A program made the position numbers and the translations under genes. From Fasciolopsis buskii (lineage: Eukaryota; Platyhelminthes; Trematoda; Plagiorchiida; Fasciolidae), in assembly GCA_008360955.1 (NCBI GenBank), contig LUCM01000577.1, forward strand, positions 82,068 to 146,067: a stretch of 64,000 nt of DNA, read 5' to 3'. The notes under the pieces were generated by a model. It saw only the letters and a program-made list of their open reading frames with translations, was not told where the DNA came from and did no database searches. Positions 40,133 to 54,100 of this stretch are shown piece by piece (the stretch's first letter is position 1; each line of letters opens with the position of its first letter).

Positions 40133-43100
40133 TCTCTCCCATTTTCTCGGACAGCTGGAAATTCACTCTCATAAAGTTGTTTTCCACAGATCTCGTATAT
40201 CTGTCTTTAAACTTGTTTCTGTTCTTGTTGAATTGAGATATTTTGCCATATTCTGTGTTTGACCTTACTTATTTTATTCTTCCTTTTGTAAGATAAAGGT
40301 CAGTAAAAGGCTCTTGCTCGGACGCCTCGAAAAACCCCCTTTATCTCACATCTTATGACCACTGAAAGAAACAGTTATACTGAATCTTGATTTGTGTAAC
40401 GGAAAAGAGTGAATGTACTAGAATGATGCAATTCTATTGTGCAAGGGTAGCGCCAATTAGAACGAGGCACAGGGGTTTCCTTTCTCTGAGGCTAACATCA
40501 AAGTCAGCTCAGAAATATACAAAACATTGATGACAGCATTTTAACTAATCAGTCGTCTGCTTAGCCACTGTTATAACCAATAGAATAGGGTCGTAGTACA
40601 ATTCTCACGAAGTTCCAATTAGTCAATGTAGATATTCGGTAAATCCCCGGTAAGTGGAGACAATCAAAATAGATTCAACGTTTACACTGGCAAATGTTTC
40701 TTTTCTGAATTTCACTGAACAAAATTATGGACCAAAATCACCCTAATAAGGTAGCTGGATGAAATGCAATTACGGCACACGTATTTCCATCTAATTCGAT
40801 TTCTTACAGACTGCTTTGCCCGTTTTTTCCATGTACAAACTGAACAGTACAGACATTTTGTGACAATTCGATGCCCTATTTATCATCATTGGCCTTTTTT
40901 TAGAGCAGATTAGCAACCGATTCGATCTACGGTTACAGTATGTAACTACGGTGGTTGTCTCTAGTTAGTGCGCGTGTGTTTAAGCAGGATTTACATCTTC
41001 AATCCATGCATGGATTTTCGTGTATATCACGGCTGAGCGAACTGGGCCGCCACTGCAGCCCGATGGATCAATTCAGGTCAGAATAATGTTGTTCATAAGG
41101 ATGTCCGTCCGTTCACCTGTGATTTGACTGACCTCCGTTATTTCGTGGTCTGATTTTTTCAAGTAGCCAAGGTATGTAGTCTAGGTGTTCGTCGTGCGTT
41201 CCAGTTATTTATTGCTGACTTCATTTCTTTTTCTATCCTACCAAATCCAACTTTTATTGCGACATGCGAAAACCGGGTTCCTGAATACATGCACCGCTGT
41301 ATTTCTAGCCCAATGATGCTGCTGGCATAATAAAGTTCCCACAATGAAGCTACACAATGGTGCACGACTTCTTCAACTCCGAAAAATGCTAGTTTGCAAG
41401 TGGAAGCGTCCTGCAGAGGAACTTTTACAATGGTTTGTATCTTAGCTGCCATCATTAAATATCGGAAAGGTGAACACCATATTCCGCCCTAGCATCATAT
41501 TATCCAGGGTGATTTATGAGCTGTGTCTCAGATACGTGCAAAGTAGCAGCTTTGATCATTTGGGAAATTTGTCTGGCAGATTTTGACTAATGCGGAATTG
41601 GTCCGTCTGTGATACTTCCTTGACCTCAGCAGGACCCAAAACCATGGATAGACTTGCCACATTCATTTGTACCGCGTGTGATCTATCATCTGAGCTACAA
41701 CGCCACACCAAACAATGATCGAACACTTAACAACCAGCGGTTTTCAAGCCGAAATGCGCACACACCTAGAATTCACCACAGTGGACTCTTGACAGTTTTA
41801 ATCCCAGAGCAAGAATTCGTTGAGCATCAGCCAGCATCCATTAGTTAGAATTAACGGGCGGTGAAGGCCTTTGTTTTGGTGAAATGTTCGACCATTTTTC
41901 GGTGGCCTGTAACTCAGAGAGTGCAGATGTGCAAATTGCGTCCATGCATGAGCTCGCCTCCCTCCGACCTTGAAGACTTCTGAGGTTGAATCAAATCTAC
42001 TCTTGTAAGCAAACTCGTTCACTGATAATGATGGACTATTTTATTTATTGTACGAAATGCCTCAGGATTACATGTACTGTCCAGTACATATTGATTTTCT
42101 AGCCACCAAACAATGTACTGATTCGTCATTTTTACAGAATTAAAGAATGACTTAAGCATTGGTAGTCTGATTCAGTTTCCAATTCGAAACATAAATGTGA
42201 ATGTCTGAAACTGATCATCCCAGTTTTTTTTATTTTCCCCTGTGGTCTGCCAATTTTACTGAAACATTAAGGTGTTAGGGCATTTCTGTTTTATGTAAAG
42301 AATGCACTCCTTTATGTGATCTGCGATTTTCCAATGCAAGCAGACTGTTAAACACATCTTTGCCCTGCAAATTCAATCGTATTAGAATGTTCCCTTATTA
42401 CCGGCTCTCATTTATTCGTCAACCAACTCGTCTGGATGGGATTTATCTAGAATAGGTCCAAAAAGCAATTTGTGCAGGAAATTTTTTAACATTTTCTGTG
42501 GTTCTGCGTGATGACTTTTGCAGACTAAATGTATTCCGAATGTGAGAAACAAGGACCCTCTTCTATTTTCGTTGCTCCTAGTCCGTCGTAATGCTAGGAG
42601 CCTCGTGTTACCGAAATTAACTCATTTTAGATGTTCTCTCGAAAGTAGTGAATAACTGAGGGTATCAAGGAACAGTCATACAAATGTCAGAGGGCTGCGC
42701 AAGCGATTTAAAAATGCCTTTAATTATTCTTGTTTGCTTCCCAGGGAATAAGTTTAGTAACATTTAGCAATGAGTTTGATAAAATTAAAAAGGATCCTAG
42801 ATGAAATCGAATGAATGCATTTATTTTGGGCAACAGTTTTTCGGTTTGGTAAATCTGTTTACTGACATTGGTGCAGAAATACTGTTCTATACCACGGTAT
42901 GTTTTGAAGCGCTACATTCTGCAGAACACGTCTTTACAGCTGGACACAGAAGGACGTGACGTACAGCGCTGTGCCTTTGATCGAATCTTTCTAACGGGAC
43001 AAGCTCTGACGGACTGGTCTTTATGCAGCTATCGAATGTATGAACACAATGTGATTCTGCTTGTACGTATCGACTTATTTCGACCAGCCTAATTTGATCC

Positions 43101-46100
43101 AAACTGCAAAAATCGCAGACCAGTGCTTCGCTTGTTGTTAGATGCACGGACAAGCTCTAAGCTGGAGGTAAACTGAAGTAGAACTTCGCATATCACTAAA
43201 GAAGTTGGACTTTATTAGCTTTAAACGTGACCTTCACCTCAGATACATATATTTTGACAGGTGGAGTGAGCAAAGCGACAGTAAACCCACTGGTACAGCT
43301 GTGACCGAAACTCACGTCTGATTCAGAAAAAATAACCTTTTGTTTGTGCTTTTCTTAACACAAAAATTCTGCGAGACTAATGAGAACGGAAATAGTTTTG
43401 TTTGTGTACTAATCAAAAGCCTTGCTTAGTGATATGCAATAAAAACCGTAGAGAAAAAGCTTGACGAAATCGGCGTGGATGTGGAATTAACGGATCCTCA
43501 TAATAACAGGGCAAAAGATTAAATTTGACAGTAGACAATGGGGATCCCAAAAATATAATCTCCATAGTTACTGGTAGGTTTAAGCAGTAGAATTCTTAAC
43601 ATGCAAAAGCAGCATGCGAGGTGATTTAGTGTGAGGAATTCTACTCTGATTGATAACTGCTACGCCGTCAGTGATCTTGAGGCGTATCAGGTGAATGATG
43701 AATTAGGTCTGTATCATGAGCAGTTCATGTTAAAATAATCACCTACGGACATTCTGGATTAGTATATGTCTAAAGATCCTAGATATATGATTCTTCTATG
43801 GTTAGAGTGCATAGTGACAAGAGTGACCTTTCACCAAACAGGTGTGAATCGAACCTTGCTACCACAAGGTGGATACATCAGCTCTCTTGCAGAGTAAAAT
43901 AAAGTGTTTGCTTCATCTACTGTCTGCCGAGCAACACTAATGATGTGATACGTGTTAGCCGTTCTTTCTGGCAAAAATCCTGCTTTAGTGGGGAACAAAC
44001 ATTTATGTGAAGCAAACCGTTCCCTCATTTAAAATGAACAGAAGACCCAAAATTGATAGCATGATTTATCCCTCGGGAAAATGTTGTTCTAGCACAGTTT
44101 GGTGCAGACTATCTTGAGGGGGCACACCGACAAAACCAAGAAAGGTAGGATAAAAATACGTGAGAAAACAGTACGTGATTACCATGTTAGTCAATTGTGA
44201 GACAAGTTTTTACGGTTTGGGACTCGTCGGAGCTATCGTACATTGTCCGCCTCCAGGCTTGCAGGAAATGCAGCTTCTTATAGCATGTCTGAGTATTTGG
44301 CAATCGTTGATATCTGTGTTTCACATCACGTGCTGCTAATAATTGGTTAAACTCATCATGGTTGTGCTTTTTTGCAGCAAAACTAGTCCAAAATCTGTCC
44401 TAGTGTTGTTGTGACTAACGTCAATATTAGTAGGAATAAAGAAAGCCGATTCCTTTGCCGTCTAGACAAAAAATATGTAAGCACAGCAATAATTCTAATA
44501 TTGACAATACTGATCTGAATTTGTCCTATCTGCAGACAAGTCAAGAAGTTTGGCCGGTATTAATCCGGACTGACAGAATGAGGGAAGAACGAAAGCTAGC
44601 CAGACGATCGCGGTTTCCTTGTTTGTGAAAAATTATGAAAGCAAGGTAGAAAAGGTCCAAACAGGGACAAAGAGAGATATGATCCCAAATGCACATTATG
44701 TCGATGTGAAGAGAGTTCAAGCCCAATCTGTAGTTTATGAACGTATTTAGCTTCACGATTCACAGTTATTTTACGCAACATATGTCGTATCAATACTTGA
44801 GATATCGGATACTTTTTCTCCATCTCCTTAGAATTAGGAAGAAGATTTGTGCTAACACTCCGTCAGATTTGCAAATTAGAGAATAGTAGCACACTAATGA
44901 GTGTACGCTTAAACACGACTGATTTAGGCTTCTTGTGGGTAATTTGAAAACAAACTTATTTCGCTTTATGTCAACTGTCCGACGCAACATGGGACGAGGC
45001 CAGGGCGAGTTTTTACAACTGCTCTTCTTGTCGTGACCTTAGCATCGCACAAGGAAATAAGGGTAAATTTGACGAGTGAGTATTCTGCTTTTGCCTAGGG
45101 CAGAAAGGCAAACCTGCTTTGATTCTTTATCGAGAATATATGTGAAGCACCTTTTTACCAATTCAGTTCTAGTTGCGTGAAATAATCTATTCACCTTGAT
45201 GTCACCCGCAGAAATTACGCTGAGTTTGGAATCGCTGATTGGAATTTTACGCCGTTGTTTGGGCTTTGGTCAAATGATAGCATTCTCCGTTAATGGCGCA
45301 TGGGATGGGACATTTTAATGTATGCAGTGAACACGCGTAAACCATAGGGAATATTATCGAGTTCTCCCAAGAAATAGATTCAATCTGAAACGAAAGGAAC
45401 ATGACCTCCAAGGACTGATTTATGCGACCTGACTAATGAGAATTTTATGGTCGTCCGTTTACGAATCTGTCACAGATGCAACTATTGAGACACGCGAACC
45501 GTCACTCCATTTGATTGACACACTGAATCTTTCGATCTGCTCGTACCTGCAGTTTCCATTACGTTTTGCCCGGCATAAACGTGCATCAGAAGCAAAATCT
45601 TTCGGATTTGTGGATTGACATATTCATACTCCAAAATATCAATAGCAGCAAAAGTTACAAACCTAAATGCTGTCTTATTCACAACTTGAAGATTGTTTTA
45701 GTGGCTTCTGGCCGATATATTGAAAACCCAATTGTTAACGCACTGTGAATGGTGTAAAGCCAAACGACGAAGTTCCAAACTTCGTATGCGGAGTTTGTCG
45801 CTCTCTGTAGTGAGGGAAATATTATGCATCAAAACATTTGGCGCTCACCAAACGATCCATTTGTCAGCTGTATGAATTCATACGTCATATCTAAAGAGAG
45901 CTATATTAGTATACCTTGAAAGTAATCATTATTTATCGGTCAATTACGGACAAAGTCATTGCTTAATTGAATCCGTCAATTTGGTTGATTATAGCCAAAG
46001 TTTAATGCCGACAAGGTGCCGTAAAATTTGCTCGTAAAAATCAACATCTATTACACAATAAAAAATCTTACTTTATTCAGACCTTTTCTCTATGCCAAAT

Positions 46101-48310
46101 AAGTGTACAAATTTCGTACCTGGTTACACAGTAGAATTTAATGATCAGGTATCATCCATACAATCTTGTTTATAAAGTAATCAGTGAGTGAACGAATATT
46201 TGAGATCAAATGTCAACTTCCAAAGCGAAAAGCAAGCAAAAGTCTCCGTTTTTTTGTTTCCTATCTTCTGTATGTTCCTTCTTCATGTTCTCCATAATGG
46301 TTTTGGTTGATACTTTTACAGTGAAATCGATATTCTTTGTGCCCGCACTCTCATTAATAAAACCTGGCATATAATGACTACACATGACTTCAAAGTACAC
46401 TGACCCCAGTTCTGCTTTATTTTAACTTGCATAACAAACGTCCTTTGGATAACTGACTTTGTCACAAGCATTTTAGGGCAACCCTTTTGAGTCACTTTGT
46501 CAGTTGAAAATGATTAGCACTGGGGTTGGTTCGGTTCCGACGAGGGCCATAATGCTGCGGTGGTATTTTGTACCATTGTGGAAGTTGGCTTTGATTGCCT
46601 GACTAACGTTGTCTGATAGATTTCATCACGTCAATTCGGAAAGCGCTAATGGCTCAGGCTGATTTGTCTGGCAGCTGCCCGTAGATTATATGAAGACGGG
46701 ATCAGTGATTGTTGTTCACTGTCTAGGATTAGAATGATTGAATATTTTGCATGCGACCAAAATAGCGTGAATCTCGAGGATGTTTCGATTGGCAAAATTT
46801 GTACAAGTAACAGACAATAAACCTGTGTTTCCCGGGCTTAATTAGACTAAATTGCTGTGGTCTTGTACCGTTACAATGTAATATCAGTCTCCACATTCCC
46901 ATTAATAATGTCTGGGTGACCACGACCTACGACATTTATTATCCTATTCATCCTGTCCACTACAATTGCCTGGAATGATTTTCCGTAACTTACAAGTGCA
47001 CAATATCTGTCTCGCAAACAAAACCTTCTTCGATGACCTGAGATAAACGTCATTAAACTATTAGTTTGTCGAAATTTCCATTTGCTGACAAAACGTTTCC
47101 ATTCCGGATCTTAATTATTGAATCCGAAACAGGGGATAAAATAGAACCTGACTAAATCTTCGCGAATTGTTCATTTTTCAACTTGTACTAGGGTTGATAT
47201 AATTCTGGAAGGTGAGCAATGAATAGGTCGTAGGCAAATTCGTGTTTGTAAAATAAATTGCGCTCATTGTAAAACAACTGCTCGATTGAATTCTACGAAA
47301 TAAAAGTCGCTTATGAATTACTTTAAAAATCCAAAGCACCGTTTTATCTGTGCAATAGGGGTACGTATGCTCATAGGCTCCTATTGATAATGTTTACAGT
47401 TATGCCATCCGTTACGTATCAAAATGACACTATGAGGATTTCTGAATTTGTGAGACGATACTAACTAATAAGGCAACAAGAAGGATACGGTAGCCATAGA
47501 TCAATCTGTGGGTTATTTTGCTCACATCACGTAATACAACGTTAGTTAGAGATGATATTTATTTGTCGTAAATCGGATTTCAATAGTACCAAATGGCTGG
47601 CCTTAATAAATACTGATTAGCGGTTAAACAACTGTTGCGTGAAAAAAACCCGAAGGTTTTGTTCATGAGCAATCAGCGAAAAGAAAACATGTGACGAGTT
47701 GTCATTAATGTCGACTTTGTACTTAACAATAGGAAAATATTTGTTTGAAGTTCAATATCTCTCAACTTTCCGGTTGACTCGTAAATGTCCTAGAAGAATT
47801 TATTTTCAAGCACATCAGATTACCGTTTGTCGGTGAACATAACTGTCATCTCATTGGCAGAAAAAAGTTTTTCATTGGCTTACGTGAATTATTTTTTTCG
47901 AGAGTGAATTGAAACTGCTTTCTGATACGAACTGAATCAAAGCTTTATCTGTACACAACAACCTGATGACACCGAAGGTGACTCCTGAATGGTCAGCTGC
48001 CGAAAAAATATAATCTAACAGTTAAGTGGGCATAACGTGCTGTGCCATTAATTATTTCATTGCCTCTAAACTTTGACATCGGTTTCGTCATTGTTTATTC
48101 ATGAAGGTTTTGTGTGGAGAAAAATACGGAAGCCGTTTGGAGCTAGGGATCGGGTGTGATTGCTTTGTTGCTTCTTAAACCGCTTATATTATTTGGGAAT
48201 CTAACATCGACTTCGCACACAATCACGGGAATTCGTAAGGACCAAACTCCTGCCTGTCTGTCCTCAATTGACCGAGGGCAATGTAACCAGTAGGTGTGTA
48301 TGCGCGCCCG
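40133..48310. other. Unassigned stretch, probably intergenic
   Basis: Apart from the type II SINE-like unit at 41625-41709, nothing coding was recognised. Frames at 41159-41455, 42868-43153 and 44541-44990 occur on one or both strands without known motifs. A B-box-like GGTTCGATTC on minus at 43855-43846 has only a weak distant A-box. Confidence 0.35.
41625..41709 (-). repeat. Diverged type II tRNA-like SINE unit
   Basis: On the minus strand it reads GGTGTGGCGTTGTAGCTCAG, ATGATAGATCACA, then a GGTACAAATG..TGG stretch and finally TTTTGGGTCCTGC. Order and spacing parallel the unit at 27144-27229: GCTCAGATGG, then GGTAAAAATGGGTGG, then TTGGGTTCAAGTC. The B-box has decayed. Confidence 0.4.
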
Positions 48311-48311
48311 T

Positions 48312-48348
<37 letters not shown>
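48311..48348. repeat. (TA)n microsatellite
   Basis: Almost pure TA dinucleotide tract of about 38 bases with one interruption (TATACATA) near its left end, about 0.8 kb beyond the receptor stop codon. It creates an artificial Ile-Tyr repeat in minus-strand frames. Confidence 0.98.
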
Positions 48349-48349
<1 letters not shown>

Positions 48350-48987
48350 GTGAATCCGGGGGGTAGAGGCTGAAATCCGGGTCAATCTGACAGCCACGGA
48401 GTTCGTTTAAATGTCCCACAGCAGCTGATATAGAATTCTTCAATATGCGCAGCTGTTTCACACCTACAGGGATTTCAGAGTTTTGTGGCTTTAGGTTCAG
48501 ATTTACTTGATCGGTGCACGTCATGTTGCCGAAGTGGATAAAAAGACCATCTGCATCTTATTAACAAAATCACTGAGATGGTGGGTAGGTTTAAGGGAAA
48601 TCTGTCTGCCTAATTACACGTCGTCCAGACCGTATGACTCCAATGAATGTGATGGTTAAACAACATTCCTAACTGTAGCCATGGAAGATTAATGAAGACA
48701 TCTTTCCCATCGACAGCGTTTCTGAACCAGTTATGCTGGTTAGTGAAATAGTTATCAGTGTATGACAGAGCGAGTAATCCTAATAACTCAAAAGGGATAT
48801 CGCAAAAAGAAAAGAAGATTTATTTTTTCTTTCGAGAATAAAGTAGCCGGATGTCTGCTTGGTAACAGAATGCGGAAGAGATATGGGATTTCAGATTCCA
48901 AGCAAGTCAAAACCATAGGTTGGAAATAAATTCGCATTAGCTAATTAAAAGTATATCCGGAATGTATTGGTCATTTAAATAGTGCAT

Positions 48988-48993
48988 TTTATT
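48988..48993 (-). promoter_or_regulatory. Candidate poly(A) signal AATAAA for the receptor gene
   Basis: On the minus strand AATAAA lies about 190 bases past the stop codon at 49179. It is the first canonical hexamer I noticed downstream of the stop. Another AATAAA lies further on, near 48820. Which one is used cannot be told from sequence alone. Confidence 0.45.
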
Positions 48994-49178
48994 GAGGCTG
49001 ATAACATCGTTTGGGAGAGTCCAGTTACACAAGCCACATAAATCTGTAGCATAGTGCATATTACATAAGGCAGCCATTGGTGCTTTGTTGGACAAATCAG
49101 TGCTGTCACACGCCAACACGGATAAACACATGCACCAGAAAGTGCGCACACACATGCAAAGTGTGCGCTCACAGTTTC

Positions 49179-51112
49179 CTATCGGTCACGATACCGAAGA
49201 TAGTAACGACCGAACAGAATCTTTCGAAATGCATTACGAAAATCCGGAGAGAATATGGTGTAAATAATGGGGTTAAGAAGTGAATTTGAATAGCCAAGCC
49301 AAAGGACAATAGCCTGGCCAACTTTCGATAGTCTCATACGGTCGTAGAATGGAGCGGTCAGTGCCACGATGAAAAACGGCAGCCAGCAGAGCATGAAACA
49401 GCCAGTAATAATTGCCAAAGTTATGACAGCTTTTCGTTCTCTTTGATTTTCCAACCGTTCTCGCTTGACCATTGCCGTGACCGTGGCCAGTTTTGTCACC
49501 TCACACACGGTAGATTTAAGGCCAGCTTCCAGATGGATTGTTCCACCGGAGATATCATCCGTTTCCAGCACATCGGTCACGAGAGTTTGACATGGCTTGA
49601 TGACTGTCTGCCCTCTAATCCCTTGCTTTATTGGTTTCGAAACTTCAGCATCAAAGCTATTATTATAATTATTATTGTCTTCATTTCCTTGCGGTGCATC
49701 ACAGCAACTCACAGACAACTTCTTCATATTGGATTTCTTTCTCAGATATCGAGTATCAGCTCGATTAGATCTACTTCGTCCAAGTTTATGAAGGGACCAT
49801 TTCGTATTCTTCGGCTTGTTTTTGTGACATGATTCCTTTCGTTTCGGTTCTGGTGAGGAAGAAACTTTTTGTTTGTAACTGATGAGTGTTTTCATCACAG
49901 AGTACAATTTCTGAGTCTGGTTGGTTTGGCCATCCGCGGGTTTTCTCTGGTTCTCCATCGAACAAGAAGAAGACCAGACTGCCAAGTCTGACTTGTCCGA
50001 TCGATTTAGAGTGTAGCAGCAACTGGAATCCAGTGTGCTTGAGCCGGAGCTGTAACTAGGTCGAGGTGTACCGAAAACACTTGGTGGTGCCGACTGGGAT
50101 ATGCGATTCAAAACCAGACGGAACACTTCGATTTCTGCTGCGGAATCTTTAATTACTGAATCGAAACACTGGTGGCATTGTGTTATGTTGATTGATGCGT
50201 TTCGGTCACGATCAGGTCGTGCGACACAAAGTACCCCGGGCAATTTTGAAACCCCATTATTAGGTTCTTCTTCGGCAGTTATTTTGTCCTGTTGATGTGT
50301 TACTTGACGCGAAATTCGCCGAAACTTTGGTACATCCGTTACTTGTTTCCAGCTGGTTTCGGATCTGAGATTTCTGTTTTTTTCACGAATACTCTTGTTA
50401 TGGCTTGGGGATTTATTATTTTTTTCCTTGTAAAAATATGGTGGACTAACTTCAACACTTTTCGTTTCTAAATTTCTTTTGGTCAAGGCAGTTTTCGGTG
50501 CATGCGCGGAGGTCGGTATACCCTCAAAATCGGTCCATTGATCTGACGCCAATTTATTCGAAGTCCGCCTGCAACATTTTATACATATATACTGGTTGGT
50601 CCAATGTGATCCACTCGAATCATAAGATTTAGTCGAATTATGGTGGTTCACACCTTTTGTGCCCGGTTGTTTAGTGGGAGAACTGGCATGCTTTCGAAAT
50701 GTGGACCTGCGGATTCGAGCTTTGGCTACCATGTAGATTCTGGCGTATATACAAATGATGAAGAACATCGGCATGTAGAAAGCGACAACTGTGGAGAAAA
50801 TGGTATATCCATACTCTTTATTGATTCCACAATCCGAAATGACCAAGTCATTCACAGAGTTGTTCACACTGTTCTCATACTGTATCCAGCTTGTCAAACG
50901 TGTCACGGTGAAACGTGCTGGTAGTGAAATTGCTACAGACAATAGCCAGAACACAGCGATCATAAATCCGATTCGTTTTGCGGTGCGCTTGCGAATATAC
51001 TCCGCATTCGTCACTGCCCAGTACCGGTCGAGCGCGATACCAACCAGATGCAAGATTGAAGCTGTACAACAAAGGACGTCCGAACACACCCAGAAATCAC
51101 ACAAAGCGTTAC
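49179..51112 (-). CDS. 5-HT1-like serotonin receptor, coding exon 3 (TM3 to C-terminus)
   Basis: Large terminal exon, residues 89-732. The acceptor CCCCAG ends at 51113 and the stop TAG is at 49181-49179. TM3 has C93 (disulfide partner of C183 in ECL2), the amine-binding aspartate D100 (3.32), C104/T105 and DRY at 117-119. TM4 has W144. ECL2 has an NNS sequon near 172. TM5 has S195, T196 and A199 (5.42, 5.43, 5.46) and P203; S-T-A at these sites is the 5-HT1 pattern. TM6 has CWLPFF at 664-669 and TM7 has WLGYSNSLLNPIIY (NPIIY at 702-706), all very close to 5-HT1 receptors. The third intracellular loop is about 420 residues (about 220-645), rich in Ser, Lys and Asn, with basic RKKS-type phosphorylation sites and a short Asn run. 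The cytoplasmic tail is only about 20 residues and has no cysteine for palmitoylation. A 5-HT1 assignment is favoured over dopamine or octopamine receptors. Confidence 0.95.
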
Positions 51113-54100
51113 CTGGGGATAAAATGAAAGCACTTTGACATGAAATAGTTTTAAAAGCTGGTTACAAAGGTTATTTAATGACCGGCGCATTCAACAACTA
51201 GTCGCTAAGTTTTGTTCTCGTAGACGTGAAAAACCAAACGTTGATAACTTTCTCCTTTTTTACTATAAGCAAAATAGAGTCAACATTTATTGGAGCAAAG
51301 TTCTTACCCAGCCAAAGAGAAAAGTCAGTATTCACCATGATAGCAACAGCTGGTAAGTGGTGAAGGCTTCAAATAGCACAGATGGGTTTTGATTTCATTT
51401 AGCAGTTAACAGAACTAGAATAATTTGCTTACAATATTTCACTTGATCTATCGACTTTTCGACATAGTGGGAGCGAAATGCGGCGCCGACATAACAAGAC
51501 TGCAACTAGTTGACTTACTATATCTAAAGATGAAGGAATCGGTGAAACAATTTGCGTCATCCTGGAGCTTCGAATGCCGTTACATTGAGTTTGCTCATTG
51601 TATAATCAGTTGTTGAGAACAAACCTTGTTTGAGCCGGTTTAACCATTTACGGTGGAGAGAACACCAAGTGATTCTTCGTTTCATTTTCCCTTCAGACTA
51701 AAAGGCAAATGGCCTATTTGAATACGTATTTCCTTGTGACAGAAAATCGGACCTTCCCCCAGGCTAAATTTACTGGATGTTCAGTGTCATTTGTCATTGT
51801 TTTGTTACTGAAAGATCGATAACTGGAAAAATCGATTTAAGGCGCGTCAGATGTGAGTGGACGTTCAAGTATAAGCTGTAGGCTGCAAAACGCCTCCATT
51901 GTTGTCGCATACTCTCAGTATCTGTGATCAAGGAATGAATTTAACCAAACATCAACATTAGCAAGTTTCACTGTAAACACTGAGTCTATGAAGTTGCAAC
52001 ATCTAATTTCGAGAAGTAAATAAAGTGTTGAACCGAACAACTTAAAATGTAAATAATATTTCTAGAGAAGTTTCTGTTATCAGTAAGTTTTATGCATTGG
52101 TACATTACACCCGTTATTAGTTCACCGACAGCTTAAATGCCGCATACATCACAGAGATGTAGGTTAACTAAGTCAAAACATTGGTGTGACATTGGTGTGC
52201 TTCACCAAACGTACTCACAGTATGCTAACAAAGATCTTCAAATATTTCATCATAGCCAGAGGCGCAAATCTTGGAATCCGAAGTAGCCGCCCTCTTTGAG
52301 CATCTATCAAGAGCCTCTAAATAATCATGTCAAGTGAAGCTAAGTAAATGCTTCCTGCACCCGAGAAAGCGGATATTCCTCTTTGGCAAAACCAAGAGAC
52401 AGTTTCAAAGCCAACAGTCACTGTGCAATTACTGTTTAAAAGGCCTTGAAAAAATGAAAGAGGGGCAGGGCCAGTGAGGTAGAACACAAAAATATAAAAG
52501 TTTCATCAGATGCAGGGATGCGCAATGGAATATGAGACACGATATATGAGAAGAAAAAGGTCCGGTTTTTTCAATTGTTATTCATATATCATGTTCACGT
52601 AAGACTTCAATTAAGTATCATTCAAGATGCTTTTCTGTGTCTTCGTAATTCAGCTGGTCCCCATTATTGACGCTGCGGTGCAGGCGTCGATTAAAACCGA
52701 GTGCCTTATGCTCATCATAATGTTCAGGTTTATGAGAATTAATGGACAAATTACGTTCGGCGGACCATTCGGAAAGCTTTATGATGCCTTTTGGGTAAGC
52801 CCGAAACAAAGCTACAAGAATACGGCATGCCGAGAACCAAAACGTCTGCGAAACTGAGTAGCAACTTATAGACGTAGGCTGGACTGGAAGGTACGTAATC
52901 AGGAAAAAGAAATTGGGATAACTTTACACTGAGTATCTTCATTTGGTAGAGGCAATAATAGAGGAAATGGTGCCAGTGTCTCAGGTAAACTGCCGTTGGT
53001 TGCGGAAAGAATCAGCCAAGAGAGAAATAAGGGAAATTCATTCACCCAAATTGGAGAGTCACGAGGAAAATTTGCTGGCGTGGACGCAAATAAAAACACC
53101 ATCATGGTCAAGGAAATATATTCCACCCTCTTCTCTTGTTGTCCAATCCCAAGGAAATGTATGTCGGGGTTACTGGGGCTCCACAAGTGGATCTGGGGTG
53201 TTGGTAAACAAATTGGTTGAGATCGAATACTTATGGGGATAGTGCAAAGTGTGGGGAAATCAACTCCTCAAAACTGAAAGCTACTGAAGTGCAGACAATG
53301 GGACGGAATTTGGAGGAGCCCTTTTTGTGGATGGGAGTAATGGCAACTGTCGTCCTACTAATCAGGACTTTTGTTGTCACACAGGCAATAATTAAATATT
53401 TCAGGGACTATAGATAGAGTAGCCGCAAGCTCCTTAGGTATTATGGGGGGAACGTCCGATCCATAAAACATTCTGTAGTTTAGAAAAAGCAGTTCGTAAT
53501 TAATATGTGAGGTTGACATAGGAGCGAATAAGCTCTTTAACGATAAAATTGGGAGACTCAAATTATTTGTTGAATAAGACATTACAAATTTCAGTATCCA
53601 CAGCAGCAGCCTTGCTTGTTGATAAACTTCCAGATGTTTTTAAATCATTTTCAGATTTTCTGCCGCTTTTAGTGTTCCAGGATTGCTATTAGGGATACAG
53701 TTATTTTCCAGTTGGTTTTGTTAATCGTTTGACTGTCATGTGATTCATCCTCCGAAAAGCCCATTGCTTCAAACGAGCACCAAACTATCTCAGTTGAGAA
53801 ATTCGTACCCACTGTCTCCTCACGAGCGGAATGTTTTCACCAAACCGAGGAAATGAAGACAAATGACCTGTGCTCTAGAACTTTGTCCTACTGTCTTATA
53901 GATAAAACTACTCAGTCAATGGCTCGGGACGAGGTTTGTTAAGTCAGCTATCCACTCCGGTTGCAGCAACCGGTCAATGAGTAGTTCCCTGGCTAACCGT
54001 GATTCTCTATGAATAAACGATGATGTGGTCGCGAAATTGGAAGGGCTGGCATGTGTTCGCTAAACTTTCCTTCACGCTTCTTCCTCTTTATTTTTTGCTG

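Noticed and set aside
43800..43930. B-box-like GGTTCGATTC on minus as a SINE head
   Set aside because: The nearest A-box-like sequence is about 75 bases away and the ends do not pair.
48143..48524. Minus frames with Ile-Tyr repeats
   Set aside because: The repeat is the (TA)n microsatellite read as protein.
49443..49832. 129-codon plus-strand frame, and others at 50101, 50640 and 50791
   Set aside because: They are the antisense of receptor exon 3, whose minus frame is clearly coding.
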